36,373 bases of DNA from Clostridiales bacterium (GCA_918244965.1 CAKJYC010000047.1:1-36373); one strand, 5' to 3'; shown: positions 23,476 to 30,303, numbered from the stretch's first letter. Made by a program: numbers and translations. Notes: a model not told the origin generated them from the sequence alone.

Positions 23476-23723
23476 TTTCGTTTCTCCTCGATCAGCCGAT
23501 ATCCGACGTATATGTCTTTGATCGCAACCCTCACCGCCGAGAGCACGACTCCTTCCGCTGTCTCTTTGATTCTGTACAGTTCTGCACGCGGCTGCAGATC
23601 CGAGATCTTCCAAGCGTTCAACCGCGCAAGCGCGTGCCCTCGATCTTCGCCGACGTAAACGTATTCCGCCATGTCGCCGAGCGTCTTTTTGATCCGTAGA
23701 TACCATTTCTCGCGCCTTTTCAT
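23472..23723 (-). CDS. Hypothetical early phage protein (83 residues)
   Basis: Begins MKRREKWYLRIKKTLGDMAE and ends IKDIYVGYRLIEEKRK; mixed alpha/beta with many basic residues. It is the first gene after the Cro-like regulator on the leftward transcript. Not recognised. Confidence 0.7.
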   Translation of the reverse strand: MKRREKWYLRIKKTLGDMAEYVYVGEDRGHALARLNAWKISDLQPRAELYRIKETAEGVVLSAVRVAIKDIYVGYRLIEEKRK

Positions 23724-23745
23724 TTCTCTTCCTTCCTTTTGTTTT

Positions 23746-23967
23746 TCAAGCCGGTACGCTGTCCGGCTGGTCTTCCGGCATGTCGTCGCTGATCAGGTCG
23801 TCGACCGTGCATTCGAGGGCATCCGCTATGCGCTTCGCCTTCTCGACAGAAGGGGAGCTTTTTCTCCATTTCCCGATCAGTGTCGGCTCAACTTTCGCGC
23901 GTCGAGCCACCTCGGCAATCGTGATCCCCTTCTGCTCCGCTCTTCGCTTAATCTGTTCGTATACCAT
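23746..23967 (-). CDS. Cro-like HTH_3 (XRE) regulator
   Basis: The 73-residue protein is mostly a helix-turn-helix domain: MVYEQIKRRAEQKGITIAEV, then ARRAKVEPTLIGKWRKSSPS. It is the first gene of the leftward early operon, facing the repressor across the operator region, the place of Cro or an excision/early activator. The ATG follows GAGAGG at 7 bases. It shares SxxLIxKWxKSSPS-type recognition residues with the repressor (GLISKWDKSSPS), so both may bind the same palindromes. Confidence 0.85.
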   Translation of the reverse strand: MVYEQIKRRAEQKGITIAEVARRAKVEPTLIGKWRKSSPSVEKAKRIADALECTVDDLISDDMPEDQPDSVPA

Positions 23968-23983
23968 TGTTTCACCTCTCTTA

Positions 23984-24012
23984 TTGACAAGCGCGGGAAA
24001 ATATTCTATACT
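23984..24012 (+). promoter_or_regulatory. Rightward promoter toward repressor-integrase operon
   Basis: TTGACA (23984-23989) and TATACT (24007-24012) are 17 bases apart. An operator-like GGAAAATATTC (23996-24006) fills the spacer, so repressor binding here should block polymerase. Confidence 0.8.
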
Positions 24013-24133
24013 GTAATTGCGGCTACATCAGAATATTTCCCCGAAGCCTGCCTTTTGCAGGAATATATTCCTGTTGTTTTGGATTATAGTGGAATATATT
24101 CGCGTTGTCAAGTCTTATTTTTGGAATATTTTC
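23996..24133. promoter_or_regulatory. Five operator-like palindromes of the lysogeny switch
   Basis: Variants of GGAATATATTCC occur at 23996-24006, 24031-24040, 24060-24071 (perfect), 24091-24101 and 24123-24133. Two lie in promoter spacers, one lies just before the repressor ribosome site and two lie between the promoters. They are the probable binding sites of the repressor and the Cro-like protein. Confidence 0.8.
24083..24111 (-). promoter_or_regulatory. Leftward early promoter
   Basis: On the minus strand TTGACA (24111-24106) and TATAAT (24088-24083) are 17 bases apart, a consensus promoter. An operator half-palindrome (24091-24101) lies in the spacer. It reads toward the Cro-like gene and faces the rightward promoter. 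Confidence 0.85.
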
Positions 24134-24151
24134 GTTTTGGAGGCTGAAAAG

Positions 24152-24499
24152 ATGAAAGAACGGATAAAAAGATGTGCAAGGGAGCGCAAGAATATGAGCC
24201 TTCCACAACTCGAAACAGCCTTGGGATTTAGTTCTGGTTTGATTTCAAAATGGGATAAATCTTCCCCGTCCATTGATAAGGTTGCAAAAGTTGCAGCTTT
24301 CCTTGATGTAACACTTGATTACCTTTTTTATGGTGATTCGCAAGAGCAGCTTGTCTGTCTTGATTCTCGCGAGTATCTCATTGTACGCCAATATCGCGCA
24401 CTGTCCGATGATCGTAGATCTAATGTGGATCAGTACGTTTCCGATCAGTTTGATTTATCAAAATCCGAAGAAAAGACGGCTGCAAATGCTGCCGAATAA
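24152..24499 (+). CDS. CI-like prophage repressor (XRE family)
   Basis: The 115-residue protein has an N-terminal HTH_3 domain (residues about 5-60: KRCARERKNMSLPQLETALG, then FSSGLISKWDKSSPSIDKVA) followed by DVTLDYLFYGD and a short helical C-terminal part. There is no LexA/S24 peptidase domain, so induction is not by RecA-driven autocleavage as in lambda. The ATG at 24152 follows GGAGG. It is the first gene of the plus-strand lysogeny operon. Confidence 0.86.
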   Translation: MKERIKRCARERKNMSLPQLETALGFSSGLISKWDKSSPSIDKVAKVAAFLDVTLDYLFYGDSQEQLVCLDSREYLIVRQYRALSDDRRSNVDQYVSDQFDLSKSEEKTAANAAE

Positions 24500-24530
24500 T
24501 CTGCATCGACGATTACAGGAGTAAAAAGAA

Positions 24531-25451
24531 ATGAGCCAAATTGTAAAAGGAAACAGCATTATCGCCCTGCCGACCGAGTACGTTTGCATTGACATTGAGA
24601 CAACCGGGCTTGAGCTTTGGAGCGATGCGATCATCGAAATGTCCGCAGCTCGTGTACGTGACGGCGTCGTTACGGATACGTTTACCGAGCTCGTCAAGCT
24701 CGGCTATCATCTCCCCGATTTTATAACCGATTTGACCGGGATCACAGATGTAATGCTATCGTCCGCTGATCCCCTTAATGTTGTTTTACCCCGTTTCCTT
24801 GATTTTTGCGGTGATTCTGTTATTATTGCGCACAATGCCAGTTTCGATGTGAAATTCATTGCGTTTCAGGCTTCGTTTTACGGGCTTCTCTTCACAAACG
24901 ATTATATTGACACGCTGCGGCTCGCCCGAAAGCTGTTCCCGGACAAGCAGCATCATCGTTTGTTCGAGGTCGCGCAGTATTGTGGCGTCGACCAGAAACA
25001 GCAGCACCGTGCCGAGGCCGATGTGCTGACAACAGTCGCCTGCTATGAGCGGATGCGTGCGATCGCTCTTGCCGATCGCACCGAAGCCGAATTTATAGGG
25101 CTTTTCAAACGGCATCAAATCGCGATCTGGGCGATCATGAAGGGCATGCAGCCGCGCGTCACCGATTTTGACGATACGCACCCGTTCTTCGGCAAACGGA
25201 TCGTCTTTACCGGCGCGCTCTCCCGTATGACACGCAAAGAGGCTGCGCAGATCGTTCTTGACGTCGGCGGGATCCCGGCCGACAGCCTGAATAAAGAAAC
25301 GAACTACCTTGTGATCGGAAACGAGGACTTTGTCGCGAGCGTGAAAAACGGAAAGACGCAGAAGATGCTCAAAGCCGAACAGATGCAGAAAAAGGGAATT
25401 GATATCCAAGTCATGTCGGAGGATCTCTTTTTCGAGATGTTGAGCCTATGA
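24531..25451 (+). CDS. DnaQ-like DEDDh exonuclease with C-terminal BRCT domain
   Basis: The 306-residue protein has an exonuclease domain (about 15-180) with motif I D21-x-E23 in CIDIETTG, motif II D in AHNASFD (about 100-106) and motif III HRAEADVL (about 158-165), all catalytic acids present. A BRCT domain follows (about 218-305: GKRIVFTGALSRMTRKEAAQ, VGGIPADSLNKETNYLVIGN). This fusion resembles DNA polymerase III epsilon-like proteins. Its stop overlaps the integrase start (ATGA), so it is co-expressed with integrase in the lysogen. Role in the prophage is unknown; a repair or defence role is possible. Confidence 0.9.
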   Translation: MSQIVKGNSIIALPTEYVCIDIETTGLELWSDAIIEMSAARVRDGVVTDTFTELVKLGYHLPDFITDLTGITDVMLSSADPLNVVLPRFLDFCGDSVIIAHNASFDVKFIAFQASFYGLLFTNDYIDTLRLARKLFPDKQHHRLFEVAQYCGVDQKQQHRAEADVLTTVACYERMRAIALADRTEAEFIGLFKRHQIAIWAIMKGMQPRVTDFDDTHPFFGKRIVFTGALSRMTRKEAAQIVLDVGGIPADSLNKETNYLVIGNEDFVASVKNGKTQKMLKAEQMQKKGIDIQVMSEDLFFEMLSL

Positions 25452-27028
25452 AAACAGCCTATGCTTATGCTCGTTTTTCGAGCGATCGCCAGCGAGAGGA
25501 GTCTATCGACGCGCAGCTCCGCGCGATCCGCGAATACTGCGACCGGGAAGGCATCACTATCGTGCATGTTTTCGTTGATCGTGCACAATCCGGCACAACC
25601 GACAAGCGCGAAGAATTCCAGAGTATGATCAAGGCAGCCGGGAAAGGTGACGTCGACTATATCATTGTTCACAAGCTGGATCGCTTCGCCCGGAACCGTT
25701 TTGACTCCGCCTTTTACCGTCGCGAGCTCAAAAAGCACGGCGTCCGTCTGCTCTCCGTGCTGGAGCGCATTGACGATACGCCGGAAGGCATCATCCTTGA
25801 GGCCATGATCGAGGGCTGGAATGAGTATTACAGCGCCAACCTCGCGCGGGAAGTCATGAAGGGGCTGCGTGAGACTGCGCTTCAGTGCAAACACACTGGT
25901 GGCCGCCCGCCACTCGGCTACAAGGTCAATCCGGATCATACCTACAGCATCGAGCCGGTCGGTGCGGAGATTGTCCGCACGATCTTCACTGCATATGCGG
26001 ACGGGAAGAGCTATTCGGAGATCCTGCGCATGCTCGACGGGCAGCGCACCGGATCCGGCGCGCCGTTTGGCAAAAACTCGATCTCCGAGATCCTGCGCAA
26101 CGAAAAATACACCGGGACGTTTATCTTCAACCGATCGGCGTCGAAGGACGTCGACGGAAAGCGGAACAATCATCGGTCCAAGTCCGACGCCGATATCATC
26201 CGCGTTCCGTACGGCATGCCGCAGATCGTCGACGAGCGTCTGTTTGATGCGTGCGCCGCCCGGCTGCGTGACAATCAGCGCAACGGTGCAGGTTCGGCAA
26301 AGCGGATCTATCTGCTGTCCGGGCGTCTCTATTGCGGACGCTGCGGCGCGGCCATGTCCGGCGCATCTACCAAAGCCGGGCGCGGCAAGCAGCTATACAC
26401 CTATTACACCTGCGGCGCGCACACCCGGACCGGCGCTTGTGACATGCCTCGTATCAGCGCAAACCAGATCGACGCCGCCGTGATCAGTGCGATCGCGCAG
26501 GTGCTCGCCTTTACGGACGACGATATCCGACGTCTGTATGAGCTTCTCAATGCGTCCGTTCCTGTCGAATCGGACTATATCAAAGGATTGCGTCAAGAGC
26601 TTTCTGAAGTGCGCCGGAAGGCTGCGTCGCTCGCGCAGGCGATAACTGACGACCCGATTCCCCTGCTTGTTGATCAGCTTCGAATTCTGGACGCTCGCGA
26701 ACAGGTGCTTGCAACGTCGATCCGCGCGTCCGAGAGTTCAAGCCTTCGACCATCCCTCGACGATCTAACCGCGTTCTGCAGGCGCGAGCTCGACGTCCGC
26801 AATCTTCCGCTGGAGGAGCAGCGCGCGCTCGTGTTCCGCATCGTCGACCGCGTTGTGTTTCGGTCCTATGATGATTTTGACCTGATCCTCCGGGTACCTG
26901 TTTCGCCTTCGGATGGTGACGGTCCCGGCAGCTCGCCCGGATCCTGCCCGTCCGGCACGTCTGACCCCTGTTTCGCCTTTGGGCTCATACAATCCGCCTC
27001 CACCAGAAAGAAAACAAGGCGTCGTTAA
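25448..27028 (+). CDS. int: Large serine integrase (site-specific recombinase)
   Basis: The 526-residue protein has an N-terminal resolvase domain with catalytic S11 (R9 also present) in YARFSSDRQ and HKLDRFARNRFD, a recombinase domain (about 160-260: GGRPPLGYKVNPDHTYSIEP, SISEILRNEKYTGTF), a zinc ribbon (C296GRC299 with TCGAHTRTGAC), a coiled coil (about 375-425) and a C-terminal tail. It catalyses attP x attB recombination without ligation cofactors. The attR core lies within its last codons: SASTRKKTRRR spans the 12-mer and host DNA. In the circular phage the frame would continue through 1425-1558 to a predicted 564 residues. Its stop lies in a terminator loop in both arrangements. Confidence 0.95.
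   Translation: MKTAYAYARFSSDRQREESIDAQLRAIREYCDREGITIVHVFVDRAQSGTTDKREEFQSMIKAAGKGDVDYIIVHKLDRFARNRFDSAFYRRELKKHGVRLLSVLERIDDTPEGIILEAMIEGWNEYYSANLAREVMKGLRETALQCKHTGGRPPLGYKVNPDHTYSIEPVGAEIVRTIFTAYADGKSYSEILRMLDGQRTGSGAPFGKNSISEILRNEKYTGTFIFNRSASKDVDGKRNNHRSKSDADIIRVPYGMPQIVDERLFDACAARLRDNQRNGAGSAKRIYLLSGRLYCGRCGAAMSGASTKAGRGKQLYTYYTCGAHTRTGACDMPRISANQIDAAVISAIAQVLAFTDDDIRRLYELLNASVPVESDYIKGLRQELSEVRRKAASLAQAITDDPIPLLVDQLRILDAREQVLATSIRASESSSLRPSLDDLTAFCRRELDVRNLPLEEQRALVFRIVDRVVFRSYDDFDLILRVPVSPSDGDGPGSSPGSCPSGTSDPCFAFGLIQSASTRKKTRRR
26994..27005 (+). repeat. attR core inside the integrase 3' end
   Basis: CCGCCTCCACCA, identical to 1413-1424. The left flank is phage (TTCGCCTTTGGGCT at 26972-26985 forms one arm of an attP dyad with 1429-1442, 11 of 14 positions); the right flank is host. 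Confidence 0.9.
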
Positions 27029-27043
27029 CGCCTTGTTTTCTTT
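27007..27043 (+). terminator. Native ssrA terminator, displaced by the prophage
   Basis: Perfect 15-bp arms (27007-27021, 27029-27043) surround a 7-base loop; the 3' arm ends in TTGTTTTCTTT. It sits 2 bases after the attR core, so before insertion it followed ssrA. It now ends the integrase transcript, and the integrase TAA (27026-27028) is in the loop. Confidence 0.85.
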
Positions 27044-27055
27044 ATTGCGAACTAT

Positions 27056-27153
27056 GCGGGGGGAGGAGAACCCGGCGCGGGAGTGAATGACGCCGCAGTG
27101 CGGCGTCAGAGCCGCGCCGTGACCGAGCCGCAGCGAGAAGCGACTCCCCCCGC
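27056..27153. repeat. Nested-hairpin structured element downstream of the ssrA site
   Basis: Three nested stems: GCGGGGGGAG (27056-27065) with CTCCCCCCGC (27144-27153); GGCGCGG (27074-27080) with CCGCGCC (27112-27118); and GACGCCGCA (27089-27097) with TGCGGCGTC (27099-27107). No ORF. A terminator follows at once. It may be a structured RNA or a mobile palindromic element of host origin. Confidence 0.7.
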
Positions 27154-27159
27154 CACCGG

Positions 27160-27187
27160 AAAAAGCCTCGCTTAGGCGAGGTTTTTT
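27160..27187 (+). terminator. Intrinsic terminator after the nested-hairpin element
   Basis: CCTCGC (27166-27171), loop TTAG and GCGAGG (27176-27181) are followed by TTTTTT and preceded by AAAAA, so it can work on both strands. Confidence 0.85.
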
Positions 27188-27191
27188 CAAC

Positions 27192-27365
27192 GATATTCGC
27201 CTTCGGCGAGTGATATTGCTACGCAGTGATATTCGGCTGTGCCGAGTGATATTGCGCTTCGCGCAGTTTGAAAGGCGAATATCATATCACTTTTCGCGTC
27301 AGCGAAAAATATCACGTTTGCCGCAAGGCAAACATATCACATCGAGCGTCAGCGAGATATTTCAC
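27192..27365. repeat. GATATT-spaced hairpin repeat cluster
   Basis: Four GATATT boxes (27192, 27212, 27228, 27248) alternate with short hairpins, and after a centre at about 27262-27277 the inverted boxes ATATCAC (27284, 27309, 27334) plus GATATTTCAC (27356) alternate with further hairpins such as GTTTGCCGCAAGGCAAAC. The whole forms a large imperfect palindrome of unlike stems. No ORF. Known function: none that I recognise. Confidence 0.75.
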
Positions 27366-27412
27366 TATCGGATTTTTCGCCTAAATCAGGGTTCATTTTT
27401 TCCCTTCCCCCC

Positions 27413-27441
27413 TTGCATCCTTGCGGCTGTTATGCTACAAT
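27413..27441 (+). promoter_or_regulatory. Promoter of queT
   Basis: TTGCAT (27413-27418) and TACAAT (27436-27441) with a 17-base spacer; start expected near 27448, at the 5' edge of the riboswitch. Confidence 0.82.
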
Positions 27442-27449
27442 ACCGCGCA

Positions 27450-27490
27450 GTGAGTTCGAAACCATCCTCACGTAAAACAAAACTAAGGGA
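27450..27490 (+). promoter_or_regulatory. preQ1-I riboswitch, probably translational
   Basis: P1 is GTGAG (27450-27454) with CTCAC (27467-27471); the loop holds TTCG and ACCATC and the A-rich tail AAAACAAAACTAA pairs back into the loop in the H-type pseudoknot. The tail runs straight into GGGAG, the queT ribosome site, so ligand binding should hide it. Confidence 0.85.
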
Positions 27491-27497
27491 GCAACAA

Positions 27498-28088
27498 ATG
27501 AACAGCAAATCCAAGAATTCGGCACTGTATGTGACGAATGCGGCGGTCATTGCCGCACTCTATGTCGTATTGACATGGATCTCCTCACTCTTCGGCATGT
27601 CCAGCGGCGTGATCCAGTTCCGCCTCTCCGAAGTCCTCGTTATCCTTCCGTATTTCACAAGCGCGGCCATTCCCGGTCTGTCGGTCGGATGCCTCATTGC
27701 GAACATTCTGTTCGGCACCGGTCCGTGGGATGTCGTGCTCGGAACGGCGGCAACCGTCATCGGCGCGTTCGGGACCTATTTCCTGCGTAAGTGGAAGTGG
27801 CTTTCCCCCGTGACCCCGATTTTAGCGAACACGTTCATCATTCCGCTTGTGCTCTTTCTGGATCCCCCCACGCTGGAATGGGCGTACGAAACACTGCAGG
27901 GCCTCGGTCTCAATATCCATCCGATCTTCTTCATGGCGGCGACCGTGTTCATCGGCGAGTTCGTCATGTGCGGCGTCGGCGGCATGCTGCTGCTGTTTGC
28001 CATTGAAAAGCGCGGTCTTGTACTCGATCGGTTCTCCAAAAAGAAGGTCAAAGAACCGGAAAAGCCGGTCGAATTGCCGGAAGAATAA
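27498..28088 (+). CDS. queT: QueT-family queuosine precursor ECF transporter S component
   Basis: The 196-residue membrane protein has about six hydrophobic helices and the QueT signature VIQFRLSEVLVILPYFTSAA with IPGLSVGCLIANILFGTGP and DVVLGTAATVIGAFGTY. It binds a queuosine precursor (probably preQ1) and works with an ECF energising module encoded elsewhere. The preQ1-I riboswitch in its leader independently supports the substrate. The ATG at 27498 follows GGGAG; the longer open frame to 27210 crosses the repeat and riboswitch and is not coding. A terminator follows. Confidence 0.93.
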   Translation: MNSKSKNSALYVTNAAVIAALYVVLTWISSLFGMSSGVIQFRLSEVLVILPYFTSAAIPGLSVGCLIANILFGTGPWDVVLGTAATVIGAFGTYFLRKWKWLSPVTPILANTFIIPLVLFLDPPTLEWAYETLQGLGLNIHPIFFMAATVFIGEFVMCGVGGMLLLFAIEKRGLVLDRFSKKKVKEPEKPVELPEE

Positions 28089-28102
28089 ACCCTTTTACGA
28101 AT

Positions 28103-28130
28103 CGCCGCTGCAATGCAGCGGCTTTTCTTT
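28103..28130 (+). terminator. Terminator of queT
   Basis: GCCGCTGC (28103-28110), loop AAT, GCAGCGGC (28114-28121), then TTTTCTTTT. Confidence 0.9.
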
Positions 28131-28160
28131 TCCCGTATTCTATAAAAAACGTGATAATAC

Positions 28161-28189
28161 TTGCTTTTTTGGAAACGATCCGCTATAAT
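28161..28189 (+). promoter_or_regulatory. Promoter of pfp
   Basis: TTGCTT (28161-28166), 17-base spacer, TATAAT (28184-28189). Confidence 0.82.
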
Positions 28190-28217
28190 ATATTGGCATT
28201 TTGAAATGGAGGCAACT

Positions 28218-29504
28218 ATGAAGAACGAACTGATTGGCAACTGCATCGTGGGTCAGTCGGGCGGTCCGACCGCCGTTATCAACGCAAGTGTGTACGGCGT
28301 CATTCGCACCGCTCTGGACGATCCGCATATCAATAAGGTTTACGGCGCAGCGCACGGCATCCGCGGCGTCATCGACGACGTCCTGTACGACATGGGCAAG
28401 GAAGCGCCCTATGAGCTCTCCCTGCTGCTCAATACGCCGTCCTCTGCGCTCGGCTCCTGCCGTTACAAGCTGAAGAACTACGAAGAGGACGAATCCGACT
28501 ATAAGCGCATCCTCGAAGTCTTCAAGAAGTACGACATCCGTTACTTCTTCTACAACGGCGGCAACGATTCCATGGACACCTGCAACAAGATCAGCAAGTA
28601 TATGCAGCATGTCGGCTACGAGTGCCGCATCATGGGCGTACCGAAGACGATCGACAACGATCTGTACGGCACGGACCACTGCCCCGGCTTCCCCTCCGCC
28701 GCACGTTACATCATCAGCACCTGCATGGAGCTGTACCTTGACGCGCGCGTTTACGACAAGCCGATGATCTGCGTGGTTGAGATCATGGGCCGTCACGCGG
28801 GCTGGCTCGCCGCAAGCGCAGCCGCCGCGACGTACACCGGCTTTGGTCCCGACCTCATCTATCTGCCGGAGACGGATTTCGACGTCGACGAGTTCATCAG
28901 CGACGTCCGCGAGGTCTATGAGGACACCGGCAAGGTCTTTATCGCCGTGTCCGAGGGCATCCACGACAAGACGGGCAAGCTGATCTCCGAGTACGGCTCC
29001 GAGAACGCGGTCATCGACTGCTTCGGTCACAAGCAGCTCGGCGGCCTCGCAACAACGCTTGTCAGTATCCTGAGAGAGCATTTTACCGACACGAAGATCC
29101 GCGGCATCGAATTCTCCCTGCTGCAGCGCTGCGCGTCGCATGCGGCCTCTCAGACCGATATTTCGGAGTCCTATGAAGCCGGTCGCGTCGCCGTCGAATA
29201 CGCCGTACACGGCATTACCGATAAGATGGTCGGCTTCCGCCGCAAGACCGATGAGGACGGCAACTACAAGTGCGAGATCAAGCTGATCGACCTCGACGCC
29301 TGCGCGAACACCGAGCGCAAGGTCCCGCGCGAGTGGATCAACTCCCGCGGCAACGGTCTTCGCAAGCCGTACATCGACTATCTGCTGCCGCTGATCCAAG
29401 GCGATCCGAAGATCCCGCTGCAGAACGGTCTGCCCCGCTTTGCCAACCTCAAGAAGATCAAGGCAAAGCCCCCGCGCAAGATCGAAACCGAAAAAGAGAA
29501 ATAA
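28218..29504 (+). CDS. pfp: Pyrophosphate-dependent 6-phosphofructokinase
   Basis: The 428-residue cytosolic enzyme interconverts fructose 6-phosphate and fructose 1,6-bisphosphate. GQSGGPTAVINAS is the phosphate loop; NGGNDSMDT carries Asp at the position equivalent to E. coli Gly104, and GVPKTIDND carries Lys at the position equivalent to Gly124, the two changes that mark PPi rather than ATP use. MGRHAGWLA is the sugar-phosphate motif. The ATG at 28218 follows TGGAGG; an upstream in-frame ATG (28161) falls inside the promoter. It is monocistronic, with its own promoter and terminator. Confidence 0.9.
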   Translation: MKNELIGNCIVGQSGGPTAVINASVYGVIRTALDDPHINKVYGAAHGIRGVIDDVLYDMGKEAPYELSLLLNTPSSALGSCRYKLKNYEEDESDYKRILEVFKKYDIRYFFYNGGNDSMDTCNKISKYMQHVGYECRIMGVPKTIDNDLYGTDHCPGFPSAARYIISTCMELYLDARVYDKPMICVVEIMGRHAGWLAASAAAATYTGFGPDLIYLPETDFDVDEFISDVREVYEDTGKVFIAVSEGIHDKTGKLISEYGSENAVIDCFGHKQLGGLATTLVSILREHFTDTKIRGIEFSLLQRCASHAASQTDISESYEAGRVAVEYAVHGITDKMVGFRRKTDEDGNYKCEIKLIDLDACANTERKVPREWINSRGNGLRKPYIDYLLPLIQGDPKIPLQNGLPRFANLKKIKAKPPRKIETEKEK

Positions 29505-29519
29505 GCAACGATCCACGAT

Positions 29520-29547
29520 CCACCGGCGATAACCCGGTGGTTTTTTT
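29520..29547 (+). terminator. Terminator of pfp
   Basis: CCACCGG (29520-29526) pairs with CCGGTGG (29534-29540), followed by seven T. Confidence 0.9.
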
Positions 29548-29558
29548 ATTGTCGAAAT

Positions 29559-29613
29559 GATAACAAAAGGATAACAGTTTTGCGACGTTTCTGTTGCATT
29601 TGCATGATATAAT
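29559..29613 (+). promoter_or_regulatory. Promoter of the two-component operon with direct repeats
   Basis: TG-A-TATAAT (29605-29613) is an extended -10 without a good -35. Two GATAACA copies (29559-29565 and 29570-29576) are spaced 11 bases, typical of OmpR/PhoB-type dimer sites, and suggest autoregulation. Confidence 0.55.
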
Positions 29614-29643
29614 AAAGAAAAACAAGGGATATGAGGGATGCGC

Positions 29644-30303
29644 ATGAAAAACAGGATTCTGGTTGTCGAGGACGACGCCGCCATTGCAGAGGCGATCGGG
29701 TTGAACCTGATGCTTTCAGAGTACGACTATCGGATCATCGACGACGGCGCGGAGGCCGCACGGTGTCTGGAAAAGGATCATTCGTTCGACCTTGCGCTGT
29801 TGGACGTAATGCTGCCGAACCTTGACGGCTTTGCGCTGATGGAGCATATGGAGCGCTACGGCATCCCGGTTCTGTACCTGACCGCAAAGGGCGACCTCAG
29901 CTCAAAGATCACGGGGCTTCGGCTCGGCGCGGAGGATTACATCGTCAAGCCGTTTGAGATGCTGGAGCTTCTGGTGCGCATCGAAAAGATCCTTGCGCGG
30001 ACCGGCAAGCTGAACGCAGTCCTGCGCTATCACGATCTGACCGTCGACGTCAGCAAGCGCACCGTGCAGAAGGCCGGCGAGCAGGTCAGGCTGCAGCCGC
30101 TGGAGTTCGATCTTTTAGTCAAGCTGCTGCGCTTCAAAAACTGTACGCTGACGCGCGAACGGCTGCTGAACGAGATCTGGGGCTTTGACTTTGTCGGCGG
30201 CACGCGCACGGTCGACATTCACGTTGCGCATCTGCGCAGGAAGCTCGGACCCGATTTGAACATCGTCGCCGTGATGAAGCTCGGCTACCGACTGGAGGAC
30301 TGA
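29644..30303 (+). CDS. OmpR/PhoB-family response regulator
   Basis: The product of about 219 residues has a receiver domain (RILVVEDDAAIAEAIGLNLM; phospho-acceptor D54 in LLDVMLP; T in YLTAKG; K in YIVKPFEM) and a winged-helix DNA-binding domain (about 125-219: LQPLEFDLLVKLLRFKNCTL, GTRTVDIHVAHLRRKLG). AGGG lies 6 bases before the ATG at 29644; an ATG two codons earlier (29638) is also possible. Its stop abuts the kinase ATG. Confidence 0.92.
   Translation: MKNRILVVEDDAAIAEAIGLNLMLSEYDYRIIDDGAEAARCLEKDHSFDLALLDVMLPNLDGFALMEHMERYGIPVLYLTAKGDLSSKITGLRLGAEDYIVKPFEMLELLVRIEKILARTGKLNAVLRYHDLTVDVSKRTVQKAGEQVRLQPLEFDLLVKLLRFKNCTLTRERLLNEIWGFDFVGGTRTVDIHVAHLRRKLGPDLNIVAVMKLGYRLED

Larger units (their letters stand above)
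1413..27005. mobile_element. Complete HK97-type siphovirus prophage integrated in ssrA
   Basis: Phage genes fill the interval between two copies of CCGCCTCCACCA. Modules present are lysogeny (repressor, integrase), early genes, Rep, late regulator, packaging, head, neck, tail and lysis. About 25.6 kb is small for a tailed phage. I saw no frameshift or transposon damaging a structural gene, so it may be inducible. No recognisable DNA polymerase, helicase, SSB or separate tail-fibre gene is present. Confidence 0.95.

Noticed and set aside
24531..25451. Host dnaQ gene or end of prophage at 24500
   Set aside because: The gene overlaps int by 4 bases and lies inside attL-attR, so it belongs to the prophage.
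27192..27365. CRISPR array
   Set aside because: The boxes are only 6-8 bases, invert midway and surround hairpins rather than unique spacers; no cas genes.
28140..29684. 514-codon minus-strand ORF over pfp
   Set aside because: It is the antisense shadow of a well-identified enzyme, caused by GC-biased third positions.
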